Of a DNA stretch of 64,000 nt, positions 53,520-64,000 are shown in pieces (positions within the stretch are counted from its first letter, which is position 1; every line of letters begins with the position of its first letter). The stretch spans positions 41,354,425 through 41,418,424 of the forward strand of contig NC_092048.1 of the NCBI RefSeq assembly GCF_003086295.3. The letters are read 5' to 3'. Source of the DNA: Arachis hypogaea (lineage: Eukaryota; Streptophyta; Magnoliopsida; Fabales; Fabaceae). The position numbers and the translations under genes are program-made. The notes under the pieces are model-generated. The model searched no databases, was not told the origin of the DNA, and worked only from the letters and a program-made list of their open reading frames with translations.

Positions 53520-54253
53520 AATTAGCAACCGATTAGTTTATGATAGTATTTTGTTTGAATTAGCAACCAAATAATTTTCCACCGAATTTCTTTATCGGTA
53601 GCAAAATCGGTCGCTAAATTAAAAAATAGCGACCGATTTTGTGACCAAGAGACCGAAAGACATTACTTCTTTGTTTTGGTTGCTAATTCGGTCGCTAAGT
53701 TAAAAAATAGAAATTGATTTTAGCGAGCAACTTTATTCTGGTTTTATAAAAAAACTAATTGGTCATTAATTCGGTTGCTATTAATGACCGATTTAGTTGG
53801 TTGTTAAAATCGGTCGCTATCTTAATAGTTAGCGATCGATTTAGCGACCATTGCCTTAGCGACCAAACAAATTTTCACCCTATTTTTCTATCGGTTGCAA
53901 AATTGGTCGCTAAGTTAAAAATAGCGACCGATTTTGTGACCAAGAGTTCCAAAGACATTACTTCTTAGTTTTGGTTGCTAATTTAGTCGCTAAATTAAAA
54001 AATAGCAACCACTTTTAGCGACCAACTTTATTTTGGCTGTAAAAAAAATTTATCAGTCGCTAATTTGGTTGTTATTAGTGATCAATTTTATTGGTCGCTA
54101 AAATCGGTCGCTGAATGTAATTTAGCGACCGATTTATCAACAAACTTTTTTCTAGTCCTAGTTATTCTATACTGGTTGCTAAATCAGTCGTTGTTAGCAA
54201 CCAATTTTTTCAGTCGCTAAAATCGATCGCTATTATGATAATTTCTTGTAGTG
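53520..54253. mobile_element. CACTA element end with TTAGCGACCGA subterminal repeats
   Basis: More than ten copies, in both orientations, of TTAGCGACCGATTTT and TCGGTCGCTAA run up to a terminus TTTCTTGTAGTG at 54242-54253, the complement of CACTACAAGAAA. I could not find the other terminus. Confidence 0.65.
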
Positions 54254-54539
54254 AATGAATTTGGTTAAATGGAAGTTTATGATCTATCACTATTATCATC
54301 AAATTTTTTGGGCTCATGTATTATAATAACAATTGTAATAAGTTCTTTATGTATTAATTATAGATATGTTTTGTTCAATTTTTTCTTGTCATATGCTAGT
54401 TTAGCTTGTTGTTCTACAAGTTTTGATATAAACTATTAAAAAGAAAGAAATAAAAGGCTATTCATGTTTTTGATGCACTTATTATGAGTTTTTTATTTTT
54501 TTTTAGTACATTAGAGTATATGCTCAAAGCGTCGTTAAA

Positions 54540-54890
54540 TATATTGTGACAGATTAAAGTCATTAGATATAGAAAAAACGATCACAAGAATTAGTAAATT
54601 AGTGACAGTTTTAAACCGTCGATAAGTATATTGTGATAGCTTAAAAAAAGTCACAAATATAGAAAAACTGTCATAGAATTTAGTAATTTAGTTATGGTTT
54701 ATAGTTTGAAACCATCACAAAAAATTTAGCGACACTCCTTATCAACGGTGGTTCAAAACCGTCACTATATCAGTTGGCAACGCTCAAATTCATGACGCTT
54801 TTTTTAACTGTCACGAAAATATTTAGTGACGATTAAAACTGACACCAACCATTAAAAAAATCGTCGCAAAAATATTGTTTTATTGTAGTG
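54540..54890. mobile_element. Second CACTA element end
   Basis: Repeats of AAACCGTCAC / GTGACGGTTT type (TTTTAAACCGTC, TGGTTCAAAACCGTCAC) lead to the terminus TATTGTAGTG at 54881-54890. It is a different subfamily from its neighbour. Confidence 0.55.
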
Positions 54891-55250
54891 TCCAATACTT
54901 ATTATATTTTCTTCCTTATACATCTATTTGAACATGTGGAACTTCTATATCAATAGATAAAGTGGTTTCAAGCTCTACAGATTGAGAGGCTTCATTTTGA
55001 TGAATAAGTGGTGACTCAGAGTAGTTGTATTTTCATTTGAAGAAATCATTTTCCTTTTAGACATGTTTGCAACTTGTCAAGAGAGATTAAAATTAATATA
55101 TCAATGAGAGAACAAAAATAAAACAATAGTACTTAATTAAATTCAACTATCAATTAAAGAAACAAAAAACTTTTAAATCAAACTATTAAGTTGGACGACT
55201 AAATTACTTTCAGATACATCTCACTCTGAAACAACAAAACAAGAAGCTAC

Positions 55251-55530
55251 CACTACAAGAAAAATATTGAGTTCCGTCAGATTTATCGGTAAAATAATAA
55301 AAATAATCTGCCGGTAAATTGATTACAGTCGAATTTTGCATCGGATTGTATCTGACGGTATAAACCTTGCCAGTAACTGATTATCGGTGGAGATTTTTCC
55401 AACGGTAACTTGCGGCAAAATTAGCGGCGAAATATGATGTTTAAGTTACGGCAATCTAATGCCATTTATCGTCGAAATTTTTTCGACAGTAATTGTGGCA
55501 CCAAACATTGAAACTTCACGCCGACATCCA
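55251..55530. mobile_element. Third CACTA terminus, left end
   Basis: CACTACAAGAAAAATATTG at 55251 is followed by TTATCGGTAAAAT / CTGCCGGTAAATT / CAACGGTAACTTGCGGC subterminal repeats. The right end is not seen; the sequence passes into an LTR remnant. Confidence 0.55.
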
Positions 55531-55588
55531 ATATCAGTTAATTCCCTGCTCATCCACTTTTCTGTGTTCCGTCCACATACAATACTAA

Positions 55589-56600
55589 TGAGCAAAAATT
55601 AAAGCTCACGGATACTGGCAAGTGCACCGGATCATTTACGCAATACCACGGTGAGTAGATATCATTTTCACGAGGATTAAAGGATTGAGCAATCAAAGGA
55701 CAGATTAAATACCTAATTAGATCAAAAGAACCATATTTAAAGGGGGAAACATTGTGTCTTGCTGAGAGCTTTGGAACCTTGAGTGCTTGAATGCTTATGA
55801 ACAGTGAGCTTGAATGTTGATTTGAGAGAAGACAGTGATGATGACAGTCAAGGGCTTTAGAGATGTTTATGCTTTTAGAGAAATCAAACCTTGTTTACTT
55901 ATCTTGAAGTTTGCACAGATCTTTCACGACAAATATTTAGTAATTGTTTTTCAATTTCTTGGCTCCTCAGTTTCTCAAGCATTAATTAATCGTCAATTAA
56001 TTAATCAAGAGATTAAGTACAAAAATTAATTTAGTTTTCTAATAAGATTTAAAAGTAGTCCTTAGGTCGAATTACTTGTCATATATTCAAGCTAATCCTG
56101 TACGATTAAATCTTTAGAAGAAAAACACAATTTTCAAAAGTTGTTCTAATCTGAATTATATGTCACTAATTTAAAATTAGAGTGACTGAAAATCATGCAT
56201 GTGACACATACTAATTGAACCACTATTCCTAGCCGAATTCAAAGAGTCACATGAAAGAGTTTTTAAGCTTTAATTCAAATATCAAATTTTTCAATTAAAA
56301 TAAAAGAATTCAAAAGAGATTAGCATACCTTTCGATCCGTCTTTGATGACGAGAACAACTGATCAACCCCATATGTCAGTGCACCCCTAAGTCCGGGCCG
56401 AGGACCGCCAGTCTTAAGCTTCTTCTACAGCGCACCCGCCAACCCTTTACATTTCGAAATAATCGACGCATCCTCCTCCTACCAAGCAGACCACTTCTCC
56501 TCCTCGTCTTCTGTTCAAGTGGGATTATTAATCCAATCATAAGAACAATGTTAGCATGCCTCTGCAACTTTTAAATCCAACATGCTTATATTCCCATATT
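55589..56600 (-). repeat. Decayed gypsy LTR remnant
   Basis: GGCAAGTGCACCGGATCATT, then GCAATACC and CACGAGGATT near 55617-55682, match the conserved LTR-end block of elements D and E on the minus strand. There is no primer site to its left. The right limit is uncertain. Confidence 0.45.
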
Positions 56601-57285
56601 GCTCAAGAAACTAAAACCCAATTTCATAACCAAATTAATGAAAATAGGAACAATTAACTAATTGATTAATTAATTAAGATTAAGAGAAAAAATTGAGAGT
56701 TAGAATTTACAAAAAGATACTTAAGATTGTTTGTGGAGATGTCGTCTTTGATCTCGTACTCCTATTTGAGATCGAGATTAAAATATGGGCTTGTTAATCA
56801 CCTCCTAGCACTTCTTGAGTGCCTCATAACCCTTCCACAGCGTCTTGTTGTCGGCACCTCTAGACTCCGTCACAGTAGCATGGATCTTATGAGCTTTCTC
56901 GTCGAACAGCCCTGACAACATCATCTCCTCCATTCTACTCTCACCCAGCCTCAACCAATTTGCAACACACATTTGAAATTCACGTTTCATATCCCTCCAA
57001 TGCGTTGTCATTTTGATAAGTATGAAGGGGCTTAACAGTCCCAAAAAATTGTTATGATCCACATCACATTTGTACAAACCAACTTAAAAGCTTAACGTTA
57101 CATGTCAGCAACTTCTGCTAACTATTCACGAAGAGAACTGAAAAAAGATTTATTTGGCTAACGAAAAGGAAGTTTAGGGGTCGATTTGTTATTTGTCGAT
57201 TGTTAGAGTACGGATTGTCAAAATTACAAATGGATAAGACCCGAAGAGGATGTTTACTCTTATAATTTTACGTACTGAATAAGTG
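56601..57285. other. Intergenic; one unassigned minus-strand frame at 56805-57077
   Basis: The 90-codon frame (M-T-T-H-W-R-D-M-K-R-E-F, then W-K-G-Y-E-A-L-K-K-C) has a composition like real protein and could be a transposase or host gene fragment. I do not recognise it, and no neighbouring exon supports it. Confidence 0.25.
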
Positions 57286-57288
57286 TTA

Positions 57289-57583
57289 GTTTGTATTGAC
57301 TTTTTTGAGTCAAAAAGTACTTTTTTTCAAAAATAAATTATTTTTATCCAATTTTAAACCTATTTAGGTGTGTCTTTAAAAAAATACTTTTATTAGAAAA
57401 AAATTTATTTATTTTTTCTAAAAGCTAATAATATATGATCTTACTTTTATAAAAAATGAAAGTAAAAGAAATTTTAATACTTAAAAGTCTATCTAAATAT
57501 AAAATAGCTTTTGTCTATTAAAAACAATTAAAAATAAAAAAATAAATACCTTTTTCAAAAACCAATCCAAATTGAACTAAGGA
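57289..57583. mobile_element. Probable AT-rich foldback MITE
   Basis: The left end GTTTGTATTGACTTTTTTGA and the complement of the right end (ATTTGGATTGGTTTTTGAAA) are imperfect inverted repeats around an AT-rich centre of about 220 bp, a common small-element layout in legumes. I could not define a target duplication. Confidence 0.4.
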
Positions 57584-60500
57584 ACTTCTTGTTTTGAAAA
57601 TGCTACCCAATTTGGACATCATTTAGTGCAAGAATCTTAGTTGAATCACCATATCCAAACCCATAACATATATCCAAAACTCCTGATAATTCATGGAATC
57701 AAAATTCAATGTTGAGAAGTGTTTCGTAATATGGCAAATCTCTTGCATGTCTAATTGGAATAGTCATTTGATCCATTTTGGAGCCATTTAGTGCGAAAAT
57801 GAAAACTAAATTTGTTTTGTTTTTGTTGGCATAACTTATGTAAACTCTTTAAAATCTTTTCTCGCACTCAACGGATGCAAAATGTAACTTAATGCTCAAA
57901 TTTATTAAAATTTTTATTTTAATTTAAAATAGTATATAAAATATTTTATTTAAATAAAAAATCTTGAAATGAATGGATATTTTTCTTGAATTTTTTATAA
58001 ATAAATGAATAAATTAAATATTATATTTATCGATATATATAATTTGAGGAGTATTTACGTTTTTAAACCATATTACATATTTCTTTTACAATATAAATAA
58101 GATAAACATGAACGTATTTTGTGTACACTTTTGTTTATACTATAAATAAGATAAGTAAGATTCTAATTAATTTCGACGAGATATGAAAATTTAAAAAAAA
58201 AGAATTATATATTATTTACAGTGTAAACGAAATATGTGTATATCTATTTGTAAATGAAATATGTGTCCAATTTATGTTAAACGATTGTTATATATTGATT
58301 TGAATATTTTTTTTAATTTAATTCAATTCAAATTATTGTTAGATAAATAGATATATTTATTTTTTTTAAAATAAACTATAAAATTTATCTATATATAATT
58401 ATAGATTTATCTATTTTATGTTTTAAGGGTTTACGTTAAAAATTAAGTTTTTATTGAAAATATAAAAAATTTAAATTTTTAATGTATTTATTTTATATTT
58501 ATTAGATAAAAAAGTTTATCATGTTCTTATGATATATGTTAATTATAAATTGTTTAAAATTTGAAACTTAACGTAAAATGATAAAAAAAAAAAAAAAAGA
58601 AACGTATAGATGCTAAAATTTAGTAGAGCAGTTTCAAATAAGTGGACAATTTAATTGGAGGTTTTAAATTTTAAATTTTAAATTTATGAAATTAATGGAC
58701 AATTTTAACGTGGCATAATGTGAGTGAGAAATTAAAAATAAAAAAAAAATTTATAACTAAATAAAATATCTAATTAAGTTTAACTAAATTGTTATTAAGA
58801 ATTTTAAATTTACATTTTTTTTCTCTTTCTCCTTTTCCTCCCATGTTGCTGCGCTTTTTTTTCCTTTGCTCTTTTTTTTTTTTCATCTTTTTTTTTGTTA
58901 TCATCATTGCTCTCACTACCACCACTATCTCCTCTTCCTTCTTTTTTGTTTAAATTTCTAATTCTCCTTCTTTTTTCTCCTCCTTCTTATCAATCTTCAT
59001 TATCAGTGTCATTATCATCGTTGTTATCGTTATCGTTATTTTTATTAACGTCGTCTTCTTCTTCTCATCATTCTTCCTCATCTTTCTCTTTCATTATCGT
59101 CGTTATCACCACCATGCCACCACCTCCATCTCCTCCTCATCCTCCTCTTTCTTTTCTCATTTGAATTTTTTCGAACTCCTCCTTCTTTTCCTCCTCTTCC
59201 TCCTCCTTCTCCATCATCATTATTATCATCATCGTCGTTTTCTTCTTATATGCATAACAGTTCAAATCCGAAATGCGCCGAAATTTTCTTAACGATGGCG
59301 ACACACAAACAAACTCAGTTCAAAATAAGTTTAAACCAAAAGTGCACCTTATTTAAATTTAGAATGCACCGAAATAAAATTCATAATGCACCAAAATTAC
59401 TTAACGATGAAATACACAAACAAACTCAATTCAAAACAGCACAAACGAAGTGCACTTTATTTAAATTCAAAATACACAAAAATTACTTAAATATAACTCA
59501 AAACTCCTCCTCCTCATTCTTCTTTTTTTATTCTTCTTTTTCTTCTTATTTTACTTTCTCATGATTCTTCTTGTTTTACTTTCTTAACAAAAATAAAATT
59601 AAAAAAAAATTAAACAAAAAAAAGAAAAAACACATAATGCTGCAAAATTACTAGGAAGAGGATGAATCTACATTCATTCAACTAAATAAGAATATAATGC
59701 ATTACAAACATATTCATTTAAGTCTAATATGAGAAACAATGCTTCTAAAGAAAGAAATAAAAATAACATAAAAAAGAAAGAAAGAAAGAGAATAAAAAGA
59801 AGAAAAAATACATGATTAAATAAGATATTTTTGTACTTTTGTAGCAAAATCTCAATGTAAAAATTAGAAAAATTGTGTTATTGTTAAAAAATTTCGATGT
59901 TATTTGTTTTGATAAATTTTGCAAAATTCAAAACATTTTCTCTTTCTCTCCTTCATCTTCTGCGTTTTCTTCTTTTTCATCTTTTTCTTTTTTATCTTCT
60001 TTTTCTTATTTCATTTTCTCATAATTCTTATTGCTTCACTCTCTTAAAAGGATAAAATAAATAAAAAATCAATGCTATAAAATTACTAGGAAGAAAAGGA
60101 GAAAAAGAAAAAGAAAACACAACAACAATAGCAGCAATAAAAGAACGACGATAGAGAGAAAACACGCGAAGAAGAATAAGAAAACGAAGAAGAAGGATAT
60201 GAACGTTCACGTTTACGTTAGTGGCTGAAGAGTTAGAGTATGTATTCATGCTCTCACTAAAGAAACTGATTTTTGTTGGATTTAGATTAACTTGACTAAC
60301 TTTGATTCTCAAAAAGATTTGGATGTGTAGCAAGACTGTAAAAACAATGCATAACAAATAAAAGGAGAAGTGGTGAAAATCTCTCCATGGACGTTTCTAT
60401 TAAATTTTAAATTATTTTTTAATTTAAATTATATTACATCTAAATTTTACTGATGAATCGATCTAATTCTATTTAAATAATAAATTATATCGACTTATTT

Positions 60501-60960
60501 TTAAAATTAATTTGAATCATACCATAAATATTTTTTTAATTTTGAGGGATTAAATTTTTTATATATACAAATACTTATATTTCATTTATAATGTAGTATA
60601 TATATATTTTGATACTGTAAATGAGATATAATCAATTAAAATTTTTATATATCTTTAGTTTGCATCCATAATATGACTTTAAGAAAATGATATATGACTT
60701 AAAAAGAGTGATGTATTTTGTTTAAGTGTATGAAATAAATAATACAATATAAATTGGTAAATACCTTTCAAATTATGTATTTAAGTAAATAAAATATTTA
60801 ATTTATTTATTAAAAAAATCCTATTTTTCTTTGGATTAATTTGGATTTGAAATTGGTTATATATAATTAGTTTAATAAAGTGTATGATGCACCACAATTA
60901 ATCAAGTATACCATAACATCCTCCTTTGCTGGCTTGTTTAGATCAGCTGGGATAGCTAGA
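57584..60960. other. AT-rich intergenic region with low-complexity tracts
   Basis: No supportable gene. 58830-59240 is a CTT/CTC pyrimidine tract (the long open frame in it is a compositional artefact). 59278-59467 is a two-copy direct repeat (TTAACGATG, ACACAAACAAACTCA, GTGCAC, TTATTTAAATT) at an offset of about 113 bp. 60000-60200 is purine-rich. Confidence 0.5.
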
Positions 60961-61068
60961 AATCTAGAATAACTCAACGGAGTTAATTAACAACATTGCC
61001 ACACAAGTCTCGATTCGCACACTCACACCCATTCTTGAACACCAAGCGAAAGCTGAATTTCAACCCAC

Positions 61069-61092
61069 CGCTTCTTCTTCTTCTTCTTCTTC
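61069..61092. repeat. CTT microsatellite in the presumed 5' UTR
   Basis: Eight CTT triplets about 110 bp upstream of the ATG of the TMEM230-like gene. CT-rich leaders are common in plant genes. The transcript start was not located, and I see no clear TATA box. Confidence 0.7.
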
Positions 61093-61199
61093 GTTCAAAG
61101 TCACAAAACGCCAACGAAGACAGCGATCTGACTGACCAAGAACACCGAACAATTATATACTTAGAAATCTTCTTGCAAAACAAAGGGCAAAAACAGAAA

Positions 61200-61788
61200 A
61201 TGTATGTGGATCACGCGTTTTCGATCTCGGACGAGGACATGATGATGGGTACCTCGTACACTGTGAATAACAAGCCCCCAATCAAGGAGATCTCACTCGC
61301 TGTCGCTCTTCTTGTTTTTGGAACCCTTGGAATCATCATCGGTTCTCTCATGGCTTATAACCATGTCGGCGGTGACACTGCTCACGGTGACAACCATCAC
61401 TCTATTCTCTCTTTTTTCTTTGAAAAAATGAAAATATCTTGCATTTGGGGTTTTGAGGTTTTTGTTATTCTGCTCGAATTCGACTTAAAATTCTGAAAGG
61501 TGAAAACTTTTTACTTGGAATAAAAAGATCTTAGAGTTTTTTACTTCTTGGGCAGCTGGAAAATTAGGGAATTGTGCTAATTAATTACTCAATTGAGAAA
61601 GTTGAAAACTTTATGAATTTTTTTAATATTTAATTTGTGGTATTTTTGTGTGAATGATTGATATAGGGTTGTTCTTTGCGATCTTGGGAACGCTGTTGTT
61701 CATACCAGGGTTCTACTACACAAGGATTGCATATTATGCTTACAAGGGTTACAAGGGATTCTCTTTCTCTAACATACCTCCAGTTTAG
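61200..61788 (+). CDS. TMEM230-like transmembrane protein (two exons: 61200-61386, 61667-61788)
   Basis: This is the only convincing host gene. Exon 1 (187 nt, ATG at 61200) ends at CACG|GTGACA. The intron is 280 bp and ends GATATAG. Exon 2 (122 nt) runs to TAG at 61786-61788. Spliced, this is exactly 103 codons, 102 residues. A short cytosolic-type N-terminus (M-Y-V-D-H-A-F, acidic D-E-D, P-P-I-K-E) precedes TM1 (about 31-53, [16 protein letters not shown]) and a G-G-D-T-A-H-G turn. TM2 follows (about 64-86, [16 protein letters not shown]), then a Tyr/Lys tail [14 protein letters not shown]. Length, both membrane spans and F-I-P-G-F-Y-Y-T-R are diagnostic of TMEM230/UPF0414. The animal protein acts in vesicle trafficking; the plant function is not established. 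The splice is a prediction from sequence, though the family alignment leaves little doubt. Confidence 0.92.
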
Positions 61789-64000
61789 TTTACTTATATA
61801 TGTATGTCATATTGTTAAGATGATCATATACCCTTCTCTTGTACAGATCTTTTCTTTTGTTGAACTTTGTACTCTACTTTCTTTTGTGTCTAAACTAAAC
61901 CATATATACTGCTACTTGCTACTACTGTTAGGGTTTTGTTCTATCAAGTGAATCATTCTGCTCTGAAATCGTTAACTAGGACATGGATGAATGGTGATAG
62001 TTTAAGTTTTGTGTGTCATGTGTAAGCGTGGATTAAATGATATTGAAGTCTCCTCTTTTCTTTTATTTTTCTGTCTTTTGGTTCTTTACATTATGAGGAG
62101 GTTTATGTATGTATGAATTCTGAGTTATTGATTTGATTGGAAGATATTAGGTGCTGTGGATGTGGATAGGTGATTGGTGAATGTGACTGAGGAAGAAGAA
62201 TTAGAATTGTTAGTGTCAAAATTGAGAGAAGAATTAAAAGGGGGAAACTAGACTTTCATTTCATTCGACATACTAGTATTTATACTATTTTATTTTCGAG
62301 TAATAACTAATCCTGCCTCATTAACTTAATACTATCTTTCGAGTAAACCCAAATTATACTCACTACATTTTTCTAACAGAATACTATCTTAGTTGTGACA
62401 AGAAAAACTTTCTTAACAAGTGTTCTTAGAACAGTCGTTAGAAAAACCTTAAATATATTTCGATTTGCTTCTAACTTGTAGGGGTATTAGAGAAGTTCGG
62501 GATTGGGTCCTCTGAACCCTTTGAGCTAAACAATGGGTCCTATGTGTGTCATATGTAAAGCATATACCCTTGTCATTTAAGAGAGTATGTGATTCATACA
62601 TCATCTATATGTGACTAGCAACTAATTTGGAACTTAGGAAGGATGTGATTTAATTTGTGTGTGACTTGCAAGTTGCAATAATCAATTTTAGGTGCTTACA
62701 TGGAGTTCAAGATGCCACTTGAACCACGCAGTGTTTTCTCCATGTTTCCCTTTCTGAAGATTGATGAACAAGATCTTTAGCAGCTGCACTAATTGACACA
62801 GTTTTCCCTTTCATTTTATAGCATTTATTTTGGTTGGTTTGGCCTATTTGTGTTGTGGACAATAAGGGGATGAAAAGGTGGATTTGCGTATCAAATCCAT
62901 CATCCATTGTTAGAGAATTTTGATGAAGTCTACATTTCCATTCAATGATTGAGATTGATGAGTCGGCAAAATGTTCTATGTAAAATAAGTACAACAAACA
63001 TTTTTTTAATTCAAATGCTGAGATATGGATCTTTTTATACCTTTCTCTGCTCAATTTCCTCCTTATGGGGGTTAATATTCCTTTGTCTTATGATTGGACT
63101 ATGGTTTTGAATATCATGTATGAAACCAATCATGCATAGGGAAGATTGATTTTGAAAGAAAACTTCGAAACTGATATCGTAAAGCTTGTTATGCCCTTTG
63201 GAAAAGAATATACTTTATTGAAGTCTAGAATCTAGATCAAGCATTAGGCATATTGTCAAGTTTGTTTATTGAATTCAAGGTAGACATGATACATGATAAG
63301 TAAATAACTAAAATCCATAATTTGAAATCCCGATTATTACAAACTAGGGAAAAATATTTATATGTTCACCCCAATTCACTTTATTCATTTTCAGCAAAAT
63401 CTTTTAAATTTTTAAAATAAGTCCAAAACTCAACACTCAAAATAAGCATTAGACATTCATCATCCAATATACCAAAATCTCCATCGCCTAATACGCAGCG
63501 TAAGATTGTCTCTCACTTTACACGGCGGTCGGCTAAGAGAACTCCATCGAACCAAGGTATTTTTAGTGATAACAATGTCATCCAAGGTGGAGATATGGAC
63601 CCAAGGAAGACAGAACCACCGAGCATAACTGCACAATCATCGTGAATGATGAAGAAAAAGGATCTTCAAGGGCGTAGCCGTCGCAGAAGTGGGTGGTGAT
63701 ATATACCAATTCCTTAAGATTCATTCAGACTAAAGACGACAAAGGAGACTTCATCTAGTTATCGGGGCGGGTTTGTGGGGTTTGGGAGTTATGGCAGCTT
63801 TGCCTAGGCCTTTCTGGCCATGACAGAAAAAAGACACTCGGTTAAATTATTAAATAAAAAATAAGAGAAAAGTGGTAAAAAAAAAAGTTCAACTCTCGAA
63901 AGACAAAGGTGAGTTTTCTTGCAACATCTGCTTGGCCACCACCAACATGAGGGGTGGCTTTGTGAGGGGAGGAGCATCTCATCCACACTCATGGAGGGAA
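61789..64000. other. 3' UTR of the TMEM230-like gene and downstream intergenic DNA
   Basis: The first 150-300 bp after 61788 are probably 3' UTR (T-rich); I could not fix a poly-A site. No further gene is supportable. A 115-codon minus-strand frame at 62707-63054 and another at 63804-63992 have no recognisable domain or exon context. Confidence 0.5.

Noticed and set aside
56805..57077. 90-codon minus-strand frame as a host gene
   Set aside because: Plausible amino-acid composition, but no recognised family, start context or neighbouring exon.
58895..59164. 89-codon Ser/Leu/Pro frame
   Set aside because: It is a translation of a CTT/CTC pyrimidine tract and has no domain.
62707..63054. 115-codon minus-strand frame as a gene downstream of TMEM230
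   Set aside because: No domain, no splice partner and AT-rich composition; likely chance.

Overview
The window is plant nuclear DNA, most likely from a legume and probably peanut (Arachis). The grounds are the abundance of Ty3/gypsy LTR retrotransposons whose LTRs begin TGATGAGCGGATAATTTATA and whose primer-binding sites match the 3' end of tRNA-Asp, CACTA termini (CACTACAAGAAA), and a single intron-containing host gene. The species call is recollection plus inference, since no search was possible. The elements resemble the peanut FIDEL/Feral-type families, but I cannot confirm a family name.

Layout. 1-28152 is one old minus-strand gypsy element (called E; its 3' LTR runs off the left edge). 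Two later insertions split it: F (minus strand, 5215-14041, target duplication ATCCT, two 2060-bp LTRs) and A (plus strand, 14080-24836, target duplication GCTGC, two 1664-bp LTRs). The insertion points lie only 38 bp apart in E. LTR divergence by eye ranks the ages E > F > A. 28898-43489 is element C, whose 5' LTR is split by element B (30839-38903). C's 3' LTR is cut off and abuts a truncated minus-strand element D (43490-46649). 46650-57100 is a patchwork of decayed DNA transposons (CACTA ends, a CACTA transposase fragment, GGTTCGG-type elements) and LTR remnants, including a head-to-head pair. 57100-60950 is AT-rich intergenic DNA. At 61200-61788 sits the only convincing host gene, a two-exon TMEM230 homologue of 102 residues. 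Nothing recognisable follows it.

How the parts fit. None of the six gypsy elements carries an integrase core. E has gag, protease, RT and RNase H. F has gag and protease fused to what looks like an integrase tail. A has a broken gag-protease plus an intact extra ORF. B and C carry unrelated low-complexity ORFs. D has only a gag remnant. The elements nevertheless share non-coding modules: a tRNA-Asp primer site, a paired hairpin block just after the ORF stop, a hairpin with an RGGR loop whose stem covaries between families, a repeated AAGTTTGGTGT motif that also sits where the polypurine tract belongs, a conserved LTR end, and CpG-bearing palindrome arrays that in four families lie 100-500 bp upstream of the LTR TATA box. 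This looks like a set of non-autonomous elements kept mobile by shared cis signals.

The most striking single observation is a 5' half of tRNA-Cys (about 41 nt) built into E in place of about 950 nt of its extra ORF, with junctions that fit reverse-transcriptase template switching.
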